A DNA stretch of 64,000 nucleotides from Sclerotinia nivalis (GCA_029531795.1 JAPEIS010000001.1:3348001-3412000), one strand, 5' to 3'. Positions 47,340-59,992 are shown, counted from the stretch's first letter. The notes: generated from the sequence alone by a model not told the origin. Translations and numbers: made by a program.

Positions 47340-47900
47340 CAAATTCTTAAATAAAACATTAAACTGCTTCAAAATTTACTTGCAAATTGTAGTCCTCTGT
47401 CAAATATTATCCCTTCCAGTGCATCGAAATCTTTAAAAATATATCGAAATAGAATTTCTACTAATTCTGATGAAATTATTATTTTATTAATTGGAATATA
47501 TCGAACGAATTTCGTATATCTGTCGACAACCACAAATACAGTATTGTATATATGTTTATCTACTTTAGAAAGAAATAAATCTATAACAAAATCCATTGTT
47601 ATTTCTTTCCAAGGATTTAGAGGAAATAATAAAGTTTGTAACTCGCCATAAAGTCGATACCGTTTCACAGCTGTCCATTGATAGATAGTATATGTCCGTA
47701 TATACCTTTTTATATCTTTCATCATACTATACCAAAAATACTTGCTTTTCAAGATTTCCCATGTTTTTTTAATACTTTAATGATTTCCTATAGGATTATC
47801 GTAATGGACCTATAAGATTTCTACTTTCATAGTATTATCTAACAATACAAAGGCACGCCTATTATACTTAAGCAAACCATCGACATCGATTTGCCAAAGT
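47340..47900 (-). pseudogene. F integrase zinc domain and core
   Basis: 47369-47752: YFWYSMMKDIKRYIRTYTIY (end of the H2C2 domain with the last Cys altered), WKEITMDFVIDLFLSK (first Asp), VVVDRYTKFVRYIPINK, GIIFDRGLQFASKF (second Asp). The third acidic residue lies beyond the stop. Confidence 0.87.
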
Positions 47901-48399
47901 ACAGCGTCTCCAGCGAAACCATTTCTAAGCCTCAAATATTCTTTATTCTTTATAAAATCGTTATTCTCCTCAAGCTACAACAAAGTATTTCTCATTGATT
48001 TAGATATAGATTCGAATACTGTTTCGTCAATTGTCAATACACAAGCCAATCGATGTGATAGCGATTGTTTGCAACCAGTTATCACCAATGACCTTCCTGA
48101 GTTACGAAGGAGCAAGCTATACCCATCCCTTTGAAAAAGGCCTATTATATTTCTCAAGGATTCTATTTCCACTATGAATAGATAAAAAAAATACAGTAAT
48201 AACTGTGATATTCCTTAATTTGTTTTATAATGTAAACAGCATTTCATTAATTCCATTCACATTTTCAGTATAATCGGATCTTCTTAACGGATTATCAGCG
48301 AAGTTCAATTTTCCGGACCTATATATGATTATAAAATCATAAGCAGCTAAAACTTCAGCCCATCATACTTATCATCCATTAAATTGCTTTGTTTTTATG

Positions 48400-49480
48400 A
48401 AATATTGAAGACTATTGTAATCCGTTTTGATTACAATTGTATACTGACTACTTACAATATAATACCATCATTGAACAAAAGCTGTATAAATAACTAAAAG
48501 TTCTTGATCATATATAAAATATCTTTGCTCAACTGAAATAAGTTTTCTTGAATAAAAGACAATAAAATACTATCGGAAAACAATAAGATCATTTAGATCA
48601 TCAAAAAATAATTGAGAAAGTATACATCCTAAAGCAAATCCAGAAGCATCTGTTTCGAATAAGATTCGAAGGGTTAATTCAAAATGTCTGAATATTGATA
48701 CAGTAGTGAATACCTTCTTTAGATTATCAAAGACTTTCTGAACCTCCTTAATCCATTTAAATTCTAATATAGCTTTTCCTTTTTTAATGCCTTTTAATAA
48801 ATCGGTTAAACCATAAACTACTCGTAAATATCCGGCGATAAATCGACGGTAGAAATTTGCAAAGCCTAGGAAAACTTGGACATCACAAAGCGATTTTGGT
48901 TCAGGCCACTCTGTAATTGTCTGAATTCGGCTTAATTCCATAGTGACATCTTTTCCTGATACAATAAAGCTTAAGAACTCGATTTCATATATATAAAATA
49001 CACATTTCTTCAATTTCGTATAAAGTTTATATTCAATCAATTTAACAAGAATTTTGCAAATGTCAACAGTATATATTTCTTTGTCTTTAAAATAAATAAA
49101 AATATCATCTAAATATATAATACAAATGTTATCTGTAAAACCAATGAATACTTGATTAATATAAATTTGAAAAGTTGTAGAAGCATTCGTTAAACCAAAA
49201 GGCATGATTAGATACTCAAATTGGCTATATCGAATACGGAAAGCCGTCTTCCATTCATCGCCTTCCCGTATACATATTCGATGGTAAGCATCTTTCAAAT
49301 CGAGTTTTGTGAAAAAGACCCCTTGTCTTAAGCGATCTAAAGATTCACTAATTAAAGGTAAAAATGTATAATCCTTTTTTGTAATTTTATTAAGGCTACG
49401 ATAATCAATATATAATCGATAATTATCATCTTTCTTTGATACAAATATAATTAGCGTATTAGCAAAGTTAATCGAACGGC
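48400..49480 (-). pseudogene. F reverse transcriptase and RNase H
   Basis: 48570-49298 is open: KDAYHRICIREGDEWKTAFR, FEYLIMPFGLTNASTTFQIY, CIIYLDDIFIYFKD (YxDD intact), VQVFLGFANFYRRFIAGYLR, then RNase H ILFETDASGFALGCILSQLF. The segment before the first Asp block lies past stops to about 49480. Confidence 0.93.
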
Positions 49481-49879
49481 GGATCCAATCTTTCTTTTGA
49501 TATTCGTCAAAGTATTGTTATAGAACAATCAATTCTTGTTCTAATAAAATGTATATTAATCTTCAAAATGAAGTAGTTCCAGATTCGAGATCAATATGAT
49601 GTTCCATTGAATAATAATCGGAAAGCAAACTGCTTTTATCTTCAGAAAAAGCCTATTTATATTCTTTGTATTCGGAAGGTATTTTTAAAAATGCTAATAT
49701 TAAGATTTTTCGGTTTTTGGATGAAAATCGCATAATAGAATTGATTTCAGATAGAAGTATACAAATTGTAGTTCCAGCTTTTATATCTCGATATAATTCT
49801 TTTGCTGTTATCATTTCTATATCATACAATACGGGACGAAAGCGGAAAGTAGTTGACCTTCAATTAATATCTGAATTCA

Positions 49880-50210
49880 CAGTTTGAAGTTATGGCAGCC
49901 CTAAAATAGCATCGATTTCGGGTAGATCCAAAATAATGGCAATAAATCGATAAATGTAAATTCTTTTTTCTTTGGAATCGTTTAATACTTCGATAGTAAA
50001 TTGATGATCATTATATAAGAGTATACTTATCCTATTAGTAAATATTAATGGAATATCTTTTCCAGAATTAGAAATCCAATCCTATTCAATACATTTACTT
50101 TGTTGAATAATATTAGCTTACATACCAGAATCGATAAGATAGCGAAGTTTTGTCGGAATATTATTAATTTGAAAAGTTGCTTCAATAATTAAGATAATAC
50201 ATCCCTCTTG
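49880..50210 (-). pseudogene. F protease
   Basis: Minus strand: TKLRYLIDSGM, stop, ANIIQQ, the retropepsin active site with DSG intact, followed by ILLYNDHQFTIEV and LPEIDAILGLP. Confidence 0.78.
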
Positions 50211-50229
50211 TTAAGGACCCAGAGTTATC

Positions 50230-51457
50230 AGAACAATTAAAATTACTACTGGGTCTGATCATTTCTTTGATTCTTTTCCTTTTGAAAATATATAGAACAA
50301 ACATAAGATTGATAATCTCCTTTACACCATCAATATACAAACAGATTAATACATCCATTTGTATAATGACCCTTTTATTGACAATAAAAACAAATCAAAT
50401 CCTTTTGTTTATAATCGTTTTTCTGGTTTTCTTTATTGGGTTTTTCCTTTGAAAGAGATTTAGAATGCTACTGCAATTATATATCGATCACTGATAATAT
50501 ATTATTTTGCTCTTTAGATAATTCATTTTGAAAATGATTAAAAGATGAATTTGATAATATAACTGTATTGTTTTGTCTTCGATTATGAAACGGATTGTTT
50601 GCGTTTTATAAGCAGTACATTTTATCTACATTCTCGAAACGATATGCTTGCTTGATTAAATCGTTTCGACTTTCAAACTGCTGAATAGATTCTGAAATTC
50701 GTTTAGCAATATAAGGAAGTAAGCCTGATAAAAATCGTTCTTTACAGATACTATCCACTTCAGATTCGATTTCTTCCTTTAGACTATCGAAGTATACTAC
50801 AAAACTGTTCATACTTTGATTAGATTGTTGTTTAGCATTGATGATTTGTTGTATAGTATATCATTATCGATTACCTTTATCTAATATCGCATTGCATATA
50901 TATTCTTTGAATTCTTTTCAAAACATATTAGAATTCGTTATAGAAGTTTCGTATCGACACCAAACCGCAAATGATTATTATTGAAAGTATTGAATAATAT
51001 AATCTATCTTCTTTTGATCAATTGGGAAATAATATTTATCATTATTTCGAAATATAAGTTCAATTTGGAAAAAGAAATCCTTTGCTTTTCCAATATTAAA
51101 ACCTTTATAAGATAACAACTTTTGAAGTTTTGAAGGTTTCCCTGGAGAAGCATAAATGGGATTAGATATCGCCTCTGTTCCTCTAACGATCGTTGATAGT
51201 AAATTAGATACCCTTTTCTATATAAAACAAACAAAAGTCTCTTCAATTTCTTATTGATTTACTTACTTGAAAATATCGAACTCTTTTTGTATATTTTCAA
51301 GTCTTTATATCAAATTTAATTCCAATTGTATAATGGGTTGACGATTAAGTATAAACGTCTCGCCTTCGATCCTACTAAGGATCCTGGAAGCATTATTTCG
51401 ACTTTGAGAAGTATTTGAATTAGTTGGACGACCTGGAGTATTTCTTGTTCCAACCAT
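50230..51457 (-). pseudogene. F gag with CCHC knuckle
   Basis: Start at the ATG complementary to 51455-51457 ([14 protein letters not shown]). Gag core: [20 protein letters not shown] and [19 protein letters not shown], with [20 protein letters not shown] (50606-50812). Knuckle near 50355-50400: CFYCQ, stop, KGHYTNGC, all four ligands kept. Several stops. Confidence 0.85.
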
Positions 51458-51530
51458 TGCTATCCGATGGGGTTCCGTTAAGATACTGATAACTAATTAA
51501 CGAGTTGTTCTTCAAATGAATGAAAAGAAT

Positions 51531-51815
51531 TGTTAAGATTATATAGGCAAAGAATCAATTAGTTGTAAAACTGTAGTCAAACTTTTCATTACCCTTTCTA
51601 ATCATGAATAAACTATTACTTTTAAGTTCAATCAATAAAGAGATATCAGAATACTTATAATTCGCCATCATTCCTGTCCTTTTATAAACAATACAAAGAA
51701 GCTTGTTTACTAAACATTCCAAACTGATTGATGATGTTTCTATGCTGATGATTCGAAATGAGAATACTTCCGTTTAGGTTTCTTGTTTTGACGAAACTGT
51801 TGCGTGATCGTAATA
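51531..51815 (-). repeat. F 5' LTR, 285 bp
   Basis: Plus strand TGTTAAGATTATATAGG...GATCGTAATA; flanked by TTATA at 51816-51820. Confidence 0.95.
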
Positions 51816-51820
51816 TTATA

Positions 51821-53100
51821 TACCATTCCAAAAAATAAAAAGCGAAATCTAATATTCTAATCAAAAAATCAAAAGATTTGTTTAAAAAAAGAAATGAATA
51901 CTTTTTATATCAAAATTAAATTATTCTGAAAACCGAAAATCTAAATACAAATTTATTTCCTATTGTCAATTTGAAAAAGAAAATCCGTTTCGCAATTATA
52001 ATCTATAACAAAATCTATATCGATATTCTATCGTTCGTTTACAATCTCGAACCATTTATTTTTAGATCTAAATCATCTATAATATCTATCGATATCTTTA
52101 TCTGCAACTCTGAATTATCTGTAATATTTGATAATCCGATTTTTATCCGATTATCTGAATCTATACAATTGGAACTTTCTGAAAAGCTGAAACTTTTATT
52201 TATTGAAACTTATCTATCCAATCCATTTCTGTTATCAATTCTAAAAGTTTTAAAGAAGAATATTGTTAAATATCTATATATTATATTATCTAAATATATT
52301 AAAAACAACAATCTATTATATTATTATAAAAAGTTTTATATTTCTAATTATGATCTTCTGAAAATAAAACTTTTTTAAATAATCTACAATTCTTTTACTA
52401 TTAGATATCTATATTGTATCTATATCTTCGAATTGCTTTCCCGAAATTATTATTGATCTAGATATTACTATTATATTTCCTATTGAATATACAATTGTTA
52501 TAATTACTATTAAGCTACCCCGAATTATAAAGAACAAGAAGAAATCTTACACTCTCTTCCAATTTTACAACAAACCTAAAAAGATATTTCAATCGATTTC
52601 ATTACTCATCTTTCAAAAAGTTCTAAATACAATACGATATTCGTTATAATCGATTGATTAATCAAAATAAAGCATTTTTTATTCTATCAAAGAATCTATA
52701 ATTCCGAAAAGATCTTTCATTTGTTTCTGAAATATATATAGAAACTCTACAATTTATTATAGATCATTATATCCAATCGTAAAATTTAATTTATCTTTGA
52801 TTTTTGAAAATATATTTATAAACGATTAAATATTACTTCGAAATTATCAACAATTTACTATCCTGAAACTGATAAACAAACAAAAAAAGCGAATATAATA
52901 TTCAAATAATACCTTCATTTGTATATATTCTATTTATAAAATAATTAATCCGAATAATTATTGATTACTGAATTCTCGATTAACTTTATCTAATCCGAAA
53001 ACTCCCATCTATCGTTATTCTTTACCAATTACAATTTCCATCTCCGAATAAATTTTAAATCCATCACATTTTCCAATCATTCTGAAGTTCTGAACGCTAA
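51821..53100 (+). pseudogene. G RNase H end and integrase
   Basis: 51971-52378 (135 codons) covers the RNase H-integrase connection and zinc-domain region, with low similarity because of AT bias. About 52560-52900 shows integrase-core-like sequence (VIRLINQNKAFFIL; YPETDKQTKKANIIF-type region with stops). Motif residues are mostly lost. Confidence 0.65.
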
Positions 53101-53239
53101 GGAATTCGTCAAGAAGATAAAATCGATTATCGATCATCTGAAAACCGAACTAATTACTAATCAAATCTACTACTCAAAAAATAACAATTCTTATTATTTG
53201 TTTATTCATCAATACCAATCCAGAGATCTAATCTAACTT

Positions 53240-53640
53240 AATACTAAAAATATCCGAATTCTTCATTCCCAAAAAAAACTAAACTAGAAGAACTTAAATC
53301 CCTTCCAAATCCTAAAGATTATAAACTTATACATTTATAAATTGAAACTTTTAATCTTTATAAGAAATCATTTAGTTTTTCATATTAATCTATTGTATTT
53401 TACTAATAATAATCCTATTCTCAATCAATATAATCTATCTTTTCCTTTTATCGAAATTGAAGATATTGAACAATTCAATATAGAAAAAGTCCTGAATTCC
53501 CGATGAAAATATTGAGACCGTAATAACCCCTATCTAAAATATATCATCCAATGAATAAATTATAATATACCTATTTAAAGAATACTCAAGAATTGATCTG
53601 TAATTATCATTATTATTATCCGAATAAATTTAATCCCCCT
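53240..53640 (+). pseudogene. G integrase C-terminus and chromodomain
   Basis: HINLLYFTNNNPILNQYNLS matches the HVSLLEP segment. Then EIEDIEQFNIEKVLNSR, stop, KYWDRNNPYLKYIIQ, stop, INYN: a chromodomain with Trp and Arg codons turned into stops or lost. Confidence 0.78.
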
Positions 53641-53679
53641 AATCGTCTCAATGAAGTTCGATCTTAAAAAGAAGAATAC

Positions 53680-53892
53680 TATTACAAAATCCTCGTATAA
53701 AGTATACGAAAACCGTTCGGGTTCCGATCTATAGAAATCGGCCTTCGGATAAATATAGACTAGCCCCGATCGAGGCTAGCACTATACACAAATATATTTA
53801 AGGAATTATTCATTTTATAAAATCATAGCTCTTTAAGCTATATCTTATTAATAAAAATGATACCTGTTATTCTATCTACCGCCTCTATAATA
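53680..53892 (+). repeat. G 3' LTR, 213 bp
   Basis: TATTACAAAATCC to CCTCTATAATA; preceded by the purine-rich CTTAAAAAGAAGAA; followed by ATAAA. Confidence 0.93.
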
Positions 53893-54332
53893 ATAAAGGG
53901 AAAGAATCAAGATCGAAAAGAATATAATACTTTTCGAGATAGTAGAGGTAGAGACAATAATCGAAGATATAATGGAAACGACTGCAGTAAACGAAATCGA
54001 AACAATAATTGTAGAGATTATATATCAAATAAAGGAATTGCAAAAGATCAATATCGATTCTATTATAAATATAATCATTATCAAAAGAATTATTATACTT
54101 TAACAAAAACTAAAGCATTTGCTAGAAAAGATAAAAAAGAGAAGAATAATAATAATAATAATAAAACTGAAGTTCAAATAACTGAAGAAGATCAATACAA
54201 TAATATTATTTATTCAGGATCTGTTATATATATAACTGATTCAAATACAGATTGAATACTTGATTCAAATATCACTCAACATTTCACAAATCAAATTGAT
54301 AATCTTGAATATATTCAATATTGATTCATTTC
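53893..54332 (+). pseudogene. Ty1/copia gag knuckle and protease start H (right part)
   Basis: Continuation of the frame left of G: KGKNQDRKEYNTFRDSRGRD, Arg/Asn-rich, then a knuckle YRFYYKYNHYQKNYY (three Cys read Tyr, His kept), and the copia protease site ILDSNITQHFTNQ, where LDSGATxHxT has Gly to Asn. Cut at 54332 by element C. Confidence 0.82.
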
Positions 54333-54495
54333 TGTTACGGGTTCATCTCCCTTCATCTGCACGTGATCATGTGTGCCTTAGGCATACATGCATATACTCA
54401 CTTCTATATAGTCAGGTCACCTCCTTGACCTTCTTTTCCTCCTCGTAGTACAATAATAGATCAAATCTATATATACCTTTTCCTTCATTGTGATA
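54333..54495 (+). repeat. C 5' LTR, 163 bp
   Basis: TGTTACGGGTTCATCTCCC to CATTGTGATA. Internal TAGTACAA is complementary to TTGTACTA just after the LTR. Confidence 0.93.
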
Positions 54496-54775
54496 ATTTG
54501 TACTATTCTTTCAAAGGCTCCGTCACTTTACGAAGTGATCTAGCCTTGTTAAATCATTTGTAGACTTCTGTATCTGTTTTCGATTGCTTTCGTGCCGTTA
54601 TAATTCGCCTGCTTTTGTGTAGTCGTGTTTCTTATCTGCTTTTGTGTAGCTTCTGATCCCTGATTGCTTTTGTGCGATTGTATTTATTCGTAGGCTTCTA
54701 TGTTTGTTTTTAATTGTTTTTGTGCAATCGCAAATTCCCTATCGATTATTTTGTATAATTGTAATTCTTTTTACA

Positions 54776-55732
54776 ATAGCTTTTGGTTTTATATCCGTTG
54801 ATAATGCAACTCCTACTTCTATCGAAGAAATTCGTATCGAAATCCAACGAGTCTTCGGTTAATAATCTACTATTATACAAATCCTAACAGAATTGGATAT
54901 TTCAGTGATACCAAACCTTACTATCGATCCTAACGAACAAACTGTTTACCTGAATCATATTTTCTCTATCATCGAAGATTGCTTTACTATTCAAACTATT
55001 TATATCGCTATTCAAACAAATAAGATCAAGAAATTCAAAGCGGAAAATGTCGAGCTTTTTCGCACTCTAATCGGCAAACAAGCTCAGCTAGATGTCGGTG
55101 ATGTTGTCACTAATCAGAAACCGATTACTCCTTATCAAACTCAGAAGGACCCATCCGTTTTTAAAAACGAAAGATCTAATATTCTCGTCCGACAAAAGGA
55201 TTATCAATTCTAAAAGTTGAATTTGCAATTCTGTTAAATGATCGACTTACAACTTTTTACCTCCGAACAAAAGAAGATTAGCTATACTATTAGTCTTTTC
55301 GATAATCAAGCACAACAAAAGCATATTACAGATATCATTAGATTCGTTAACAATCCCACTTGTTTCGATTCTGTTGTTTCGTTTTTGGCCAAATTAAACA
55401 AATTATATATCTCTATGAATATCGAAAGAAAAGCTTTGTTCAAATTCGATAAGTTTTTTATAAATCCAAAGGAATCCTTTTCGGCTTTCTTTTCTACATT
55501 ATCTCATCTTGCTAATTTTTGCTACAAGTCTGATCGCAAGATTGTTAACGCAATAAAGTAAAAGGTTACAATCCCCCTTCGAACTTTAATCATTGGTGAT
55601 TCGAACCCTTGCACAGCCAACGATGTTGATGGTTGGCAAAAGAAATTCTCTACTTGGAATCAGAATCTTCGTGATACTGAGTATTATAACAAAAATTCTG
55701 GTAAAGCATTTGTTACTGATGATGACCCTATA
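54776..55732 (+). pseudogene. C gag, 5' part
   Basis: Start codon reads ATA (54776-54778). 54893-55213 and 55238-55561 match D gag closely (VYLNHIFSIIEDCFTIQTIY, LYISMNIERKALFKFDKFFI). Interrupted by the LINE. Confidence 0.87.
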
Positions 55733-56032
55733 TGATTGATTGATTGATTAAATTAACGTCTACACTGAGTCTAAGACTATCTAAGACGGCTAGGAGCTTT
55801 ATAGGCTTCTAACAAGTAACAAATGGAGAATTGCTGGCCATATTCGGCTGTAGCTAATACAATTTGGGAAGATTGAAGTGGCCTCAATTTATTAATTTTT
55901 GAATAGGGGAAGTGAAAACTAATCTTGGGGAACAAAGTTCATCTTACAAATACTCTTGTATATAATAAGAAAAATAACAAATGAAATATGATATAATTCG
56001 AAATTAGAACGATTTACCCTATATAGAGGGGT

Positions 56033-56077
56033 AAATTGGCCAAATTGACCAAATTGACCAAATTGACCAAATTGACC
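56033..56077 (-). repeat. 9-bp minisatellite in the LINE 3' region
   Basis: Five tandem copies of AAATTGACC (first copy AAATTGGCC), about 300 bp from the LINE 3' end. Confidence 0.9.
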
Positions 56078-56235
56078 CAATTAATCATTTTCTCTCAGTT
56101 CACCCTCTTCACCTTTGTCTTCTTGTTCTATATCCTTTTGTATCCTAGTTAGATGCTATGATCTGGTGGCTATTTTTGTTTCCTCGATAAATTCAAGGGT
56201 CTTAATGATTCCTGCTTTGGTGTGAAGTAGGTATT

Positions 56236-57385
56236 TCATAGTGAGTTGGGAGGTAGGGTTGTTTTTCTTGAATATTCTTCTTGTTGATTTGTATAACGGA
56301 CAATTGAACAGAAGATGATTAGGAGATTCTCTCTTTCCACATCTACAATTATCATTTGCTGAGATTCCGAATCGTTGTAAATAAGATTTGAAATATTTAT
56401 GATCGATTTTAAGCTGAAATAAAGCACTAATAGAGCTTTTCTTGGTGTTTTCTGGAATTCCGATTTTTGAGCTAGTCTTTCAGGGGTATATTTTCGAATA
56501 GGTCGAATTAGATGAATAGAGAAAAGTATTCTATTCTTCGGATTTCGTTCTTTTGATATCCATTCCTAAAAAAGCAAAGTTGGTTTTGTTTGATAATAAT
56601 CTTTGTTTTGTAGCTTCTTTTGCCAAAGTATCGGTTAATTTGTTTTCTTCAATGGAAGTATACCCTGGAATTCAATTAAGGGAGATTTCAGCTCCTTTTC
56701 TAAGGAGAGTTTCTGTAGCCTTGATTACTCTAATTTGGTATATCTGGCCAAAAGCATCAAAGGGTATTTTCAATCGGTATAATCCGGTTTGATTATCTGA
56801 ATAGATTTTGAATTTTTCGCCTGGTTGAGCAATGGAGCTAGCATATTCGATTGCTTTAGTGGCTCCAAGAAGTTCACTATTGTAGATAAGCTGATTCACT
56901 TCAATATTGATGGTTTCCTAGTGTGAAACCTGATCATTCGACAGAATAATTGCAATCCCGATATCAATTCCGATTTCGTCTAAAGTGGATAAAGCATTAG
57001 TATATATTGTAATGGTGTTCTTGTATTTGTATTTGAATATAAGGTTATGGATAATTGTGGTATCCTCTTTTGCTAATTTGTTGATATTGATTTTGTATAG
57101 AGTATTTCTTTTCCAAGGAGGGAAGTGAAAGTGATTGATCTTTTTTAGAATTAAAGGATCGAAATCTTCTTCGATTGATTTCATGATTTTTTCAAGTTGA
57201 GTAAGTTTCGATAGTTTCCTTTGAGGGGTTGTTATTGTATTTAGAGCTTCCTTTTCGGTAGCTAGCTTGTCTATAATTGTATTGACGGGATGGGAAGACG
57301 AGATTTTCAATAATCTGAAAGTATATTGTCTGATTCCAATGTTTAATCTGATCTCTGAAGGGTATAAAGCGGCTTCCATTTCCAT
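56236..57385 (-). pseudogene. LINE ORF2 RNase H and C-terminal zinc region
   Basis: TIYTNALSTLDEIGIDIGIA is the RNase H first block with the catalytic Asp changed to Asn. Then NSELLGATKAIEYAS (Glu) and KIYSDNQTGLYRLK (Asp), and PGYTSIEENKLTDTLAKEA. Near 56300-56430 lies a C-terminal Cys/His finger. Confidence 0.87.
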
Positions 57386-57694
57386 TGGCTTTATTAATGA
57401 GGTTTTGAAGACTTCTAGAATCTTATGTAGAGCAAGATTCTGGAGTAATTGAAGAGTCTTTTTGAACGAGGTTTGATCTTTCCATTAGATGATTGATCTG
57501 TAATCAACTATGCTAATGATATATACTATATAGAGCTGTTTTAGTGCTTTAGGGCTTAACATTTTCTTAGTATTAATTAATCTGGTCATTCGATAGAATG
57601 AAACCTTAACTTGAATTGCTCGAATAACAACATGCTGTTTGAAGTTGAGGCCGGGATCGAACCATATTCCTAACTATCTGACCAATGATGAAGA

Positions 57695-58944
57695 TTATAC
57701 AATCTCAGAATTTGGGAACTTGATTGAAGCATCTTTAGTGTATTTGGATATGGAGAAATACATTAATTCTGTCTTTGCTAAATCGAATTGGATAGCGTTT
57801 TTCTTATCGAGAGCATAAATTTGTTTGGTTGCTCTTTCGAGGGAAAGGATGTTCTTTTTCCAGCTTGAAGAATAAGTGATCATGGCTATATCATCAATAT
57901 ACGAAAGATATTCAACCGAATTCGATTGAAAGAGATCTCGAATATAGATTAGAAAAAGGATTGATGAGATTGGACTTCCTTGAGGGATTCCGGTGTTGAT
58001 TGGTTTAAAAGCTTCGGTCTGACCATCGAACGAAAGTTTGAGTAATCTTTCTTCCAAAAATGACGAGATCCATACAATAAGACTAATTGGAAGATTGAGG
58101 TTCTTGTAGATATCTAAGAGTCGATTCTTGGATATATAATCGAAGGCCCCTTTGACATCTAGGAAAAGAGCTGAGGTTTTCTTTTTGTTTCTTGAATTCC
58201 TTTCGATTTCGGTAGTAAGCAGGATTGCTGTATCGATGGCTGATTTCTTTTGTCTTCTATCCATTTAAGAATGATAAAGTAGTTTTGTTGTTTCAGCAAG
58301 GTAGCTAAGTCTTTGAGCTAGTATCCTTTCACTTATCTTGTCTAAACAATTCAAAAGAGCGATAACTCTATATACTTTTGGAATAGAATAATCTGATTTC
58401 GAAGGTTTTTTGAGTATAACTCCAGTAGCTTGTTTTCAACAAGAAGGATGATAACCAAAATTAATCAAATTGCTGAAAAGAGTAAAGAAAGCTTTTGAGA
58501 TCGCTTTGTAAACTCGAATAATGATCTCCTAAGTAATTCCGTTTGGACCAGGGGTCTTTCCTTTGATTTTAGTCGAACAAACATTGAGAAGTTCATTTTC
58601 AATGAAATCAGATCATTCCCATTTTTTCGATTATTTATACCCTTCCCATTCAAATGCAGTTGTATATAGGGGGGGAGGGAAAAGGGTAGATCTGAAGACC
58701 GAACATTTTCTTTCGAATAAACTTTCAAGCTGAAAGGGGCTAGATTGAATATTCGGGATCCTTTCGGTTCGAAGATCTTTCGTATATGATATTGCTTTGA
58801 AGATCGTTTGAGTATCCTCTTTTTCAAGGAATTCGTTCCAATGATTCTTTTTTGCTGTTTTAATAACTTGAAAATAATGATTCTTTGTTGATTGGTAGAT
58901 TTTCTTGAATATATCGTCTTCAGAGTATCGTTTAGTATTCTCAT
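57695..58944 (-). pseudogene. LINE ORF2 reverse transcriptase
   Basis: 57695-58264, 189 open codons: QKKSAIDTAILLTTEIER, SALFLDVKGAFDYISKNRLL, INTGIPQGSPISSILFLIYI, VEYLSYIDDIAMITYSSS (YxDD intact), FDLAKTELMYFS. 58465-58944 is the N-terminal RT extension. A gap with stops lies between them. Confidence 0.93.
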
Positions 58945-59089
58945 ATACTGATGAGAACTATTTACAAAGGACTTTCAATTCTAGAGACCACCAAGGCTTT
59001 GCTTTTTTGGTCGATTTGGATCTAGGTATACTAGTGTTTGTTGAATTGGTAATAATTCGAATGAATTCCATTGTGGCTTTATCTAATAT

Positions 59090-59992
59090 TTATATATACA
59101 GGTTTTTGTTAAGAAGAGAATCAAAAGAATCGGATTCTAGAGTGAGAAGATTGAGGTATTCGCTTGAGTTGAGGATTGTTGATGTAGCTATCTCAATTTC
59201 GAAGGTTAATACAAATTTGTTCCAATCCGCTAATTTTGTATTGAACTTTGCTAATGAAGCAATATTTGTAGTATAAAATGAAATACCTTTCATTTCAAAC
59301 AGGATCCTTAAATAACCTGAACCAAGATCAGGAAGAACTTACCAATCAATAATATTGAAGGATATTATTTCAGTAGTTAATATAAAATCTAAAACACTTG
59401 GATTTGTCATATTAATTCGATAGAAAATACTAATCCCTAATTCATTAAAAAGGATAAGATTTTGGTTTTCGAACCATTCGACTAATTGATCAGCATTCGA
59501 GCTTTTGTTTGAAAAAGGATCCCATTAAGGATGGTAAGAATTGAAGTCCCCTGTAAGAATAGTATGATGAGAGAGAAGAGTATTGAAAAGGCATCTTTCG
59601 ATAGTATAACCTTTCTCTTTAGCTTAATCAACTTCATTGTATATATTGAATAATTGAATCATATGATTTCCCTGAATGATATTGATAATTTGAATATCTG
59701 TATCTTTGGGAGAGTTAGAGGCTAAGGCTACTAGCAGTTTGAATTCTTTCGAGATGTAGGTTATTGTACAGGGACGAAAATTCGAAGGATAATTTGGAAG
59801 GAGTTGGGAAAAGCTAGAATGAGCAATCGATCTAGTTGAAGAGTAATCTTTCTCAGGGTTTGAAAGGACCCAAGATTCTTGAATGATTATAAGATCGATA
59901 TCGAATTCTAAAGCAAATTGAAGAGCACTTTCGATAGCTTGAGGACTCTTGTTTAGATTGATTTGAAAAATGCGAATATTGTTGTATAACAT
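59090..59992 (-). pseudogene. LINE ORF2 AP-type endonuclease
   Basis: Starts MLYNNIRIFQINLNKSPQAI (Asn), IDLIIIQESWV (catalytic Glu), a stop near 59622, then ILTGDFNSYHP (Asp, Asn), stop at a Trp position, WDPFSNK, and LDFILTTEIISFN. Apurinic/apyrimidinic endonuclease fold that nicks the target before reverse transcription. Confidence 0.9.

Larger units (their letters stand above)
44431..51815 (-). mobile_element. Ty3/gypsy chromovirus F with antisense ORF, nested in G
   Basis: Minus-strand element with 285-bp LTRs (44431-44715, 51531-51815) and perfect target duplication TTATA. Gag, protease, RT, RNase H, integrase and chromodomain in order, then about 2 kb between pol and the 3' LTR that is coding on the opposite strand. 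RT motifs are intact, and the RT/RNase H frame is open for 242 codons, so it is less decayed than its host G. Confidence 0.94.
40864..53892 (+). mobile_element. Ty3/gypsy element G, split by element F
   Basis: LTRs 40864-41076 and 53680-53892, each 213 bp. Perfect target duplication ATAAA at 40859-40863 and 53893-53897. Internal halves 41077-44430 and 51821-53679 flank element F (its TTATA target at 44426-44430 and 51816-51820). Most strongly AT-biased element of the window. Confidence 0.93.

Noticed and set aside
51971..52378. 135-codon plus-strand ORF as an independent gene
   Set aside because: It sits in the right place and strand to be the RNase H/integrase connection of element G once F is removed.
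54060..54100. Gypsy origin for the knuckle right of G
   Set aside because: It is followed by an LDSxxTQHFT protease site typical of Ty1/copia, and the frame continues that of the copia gag left of G.
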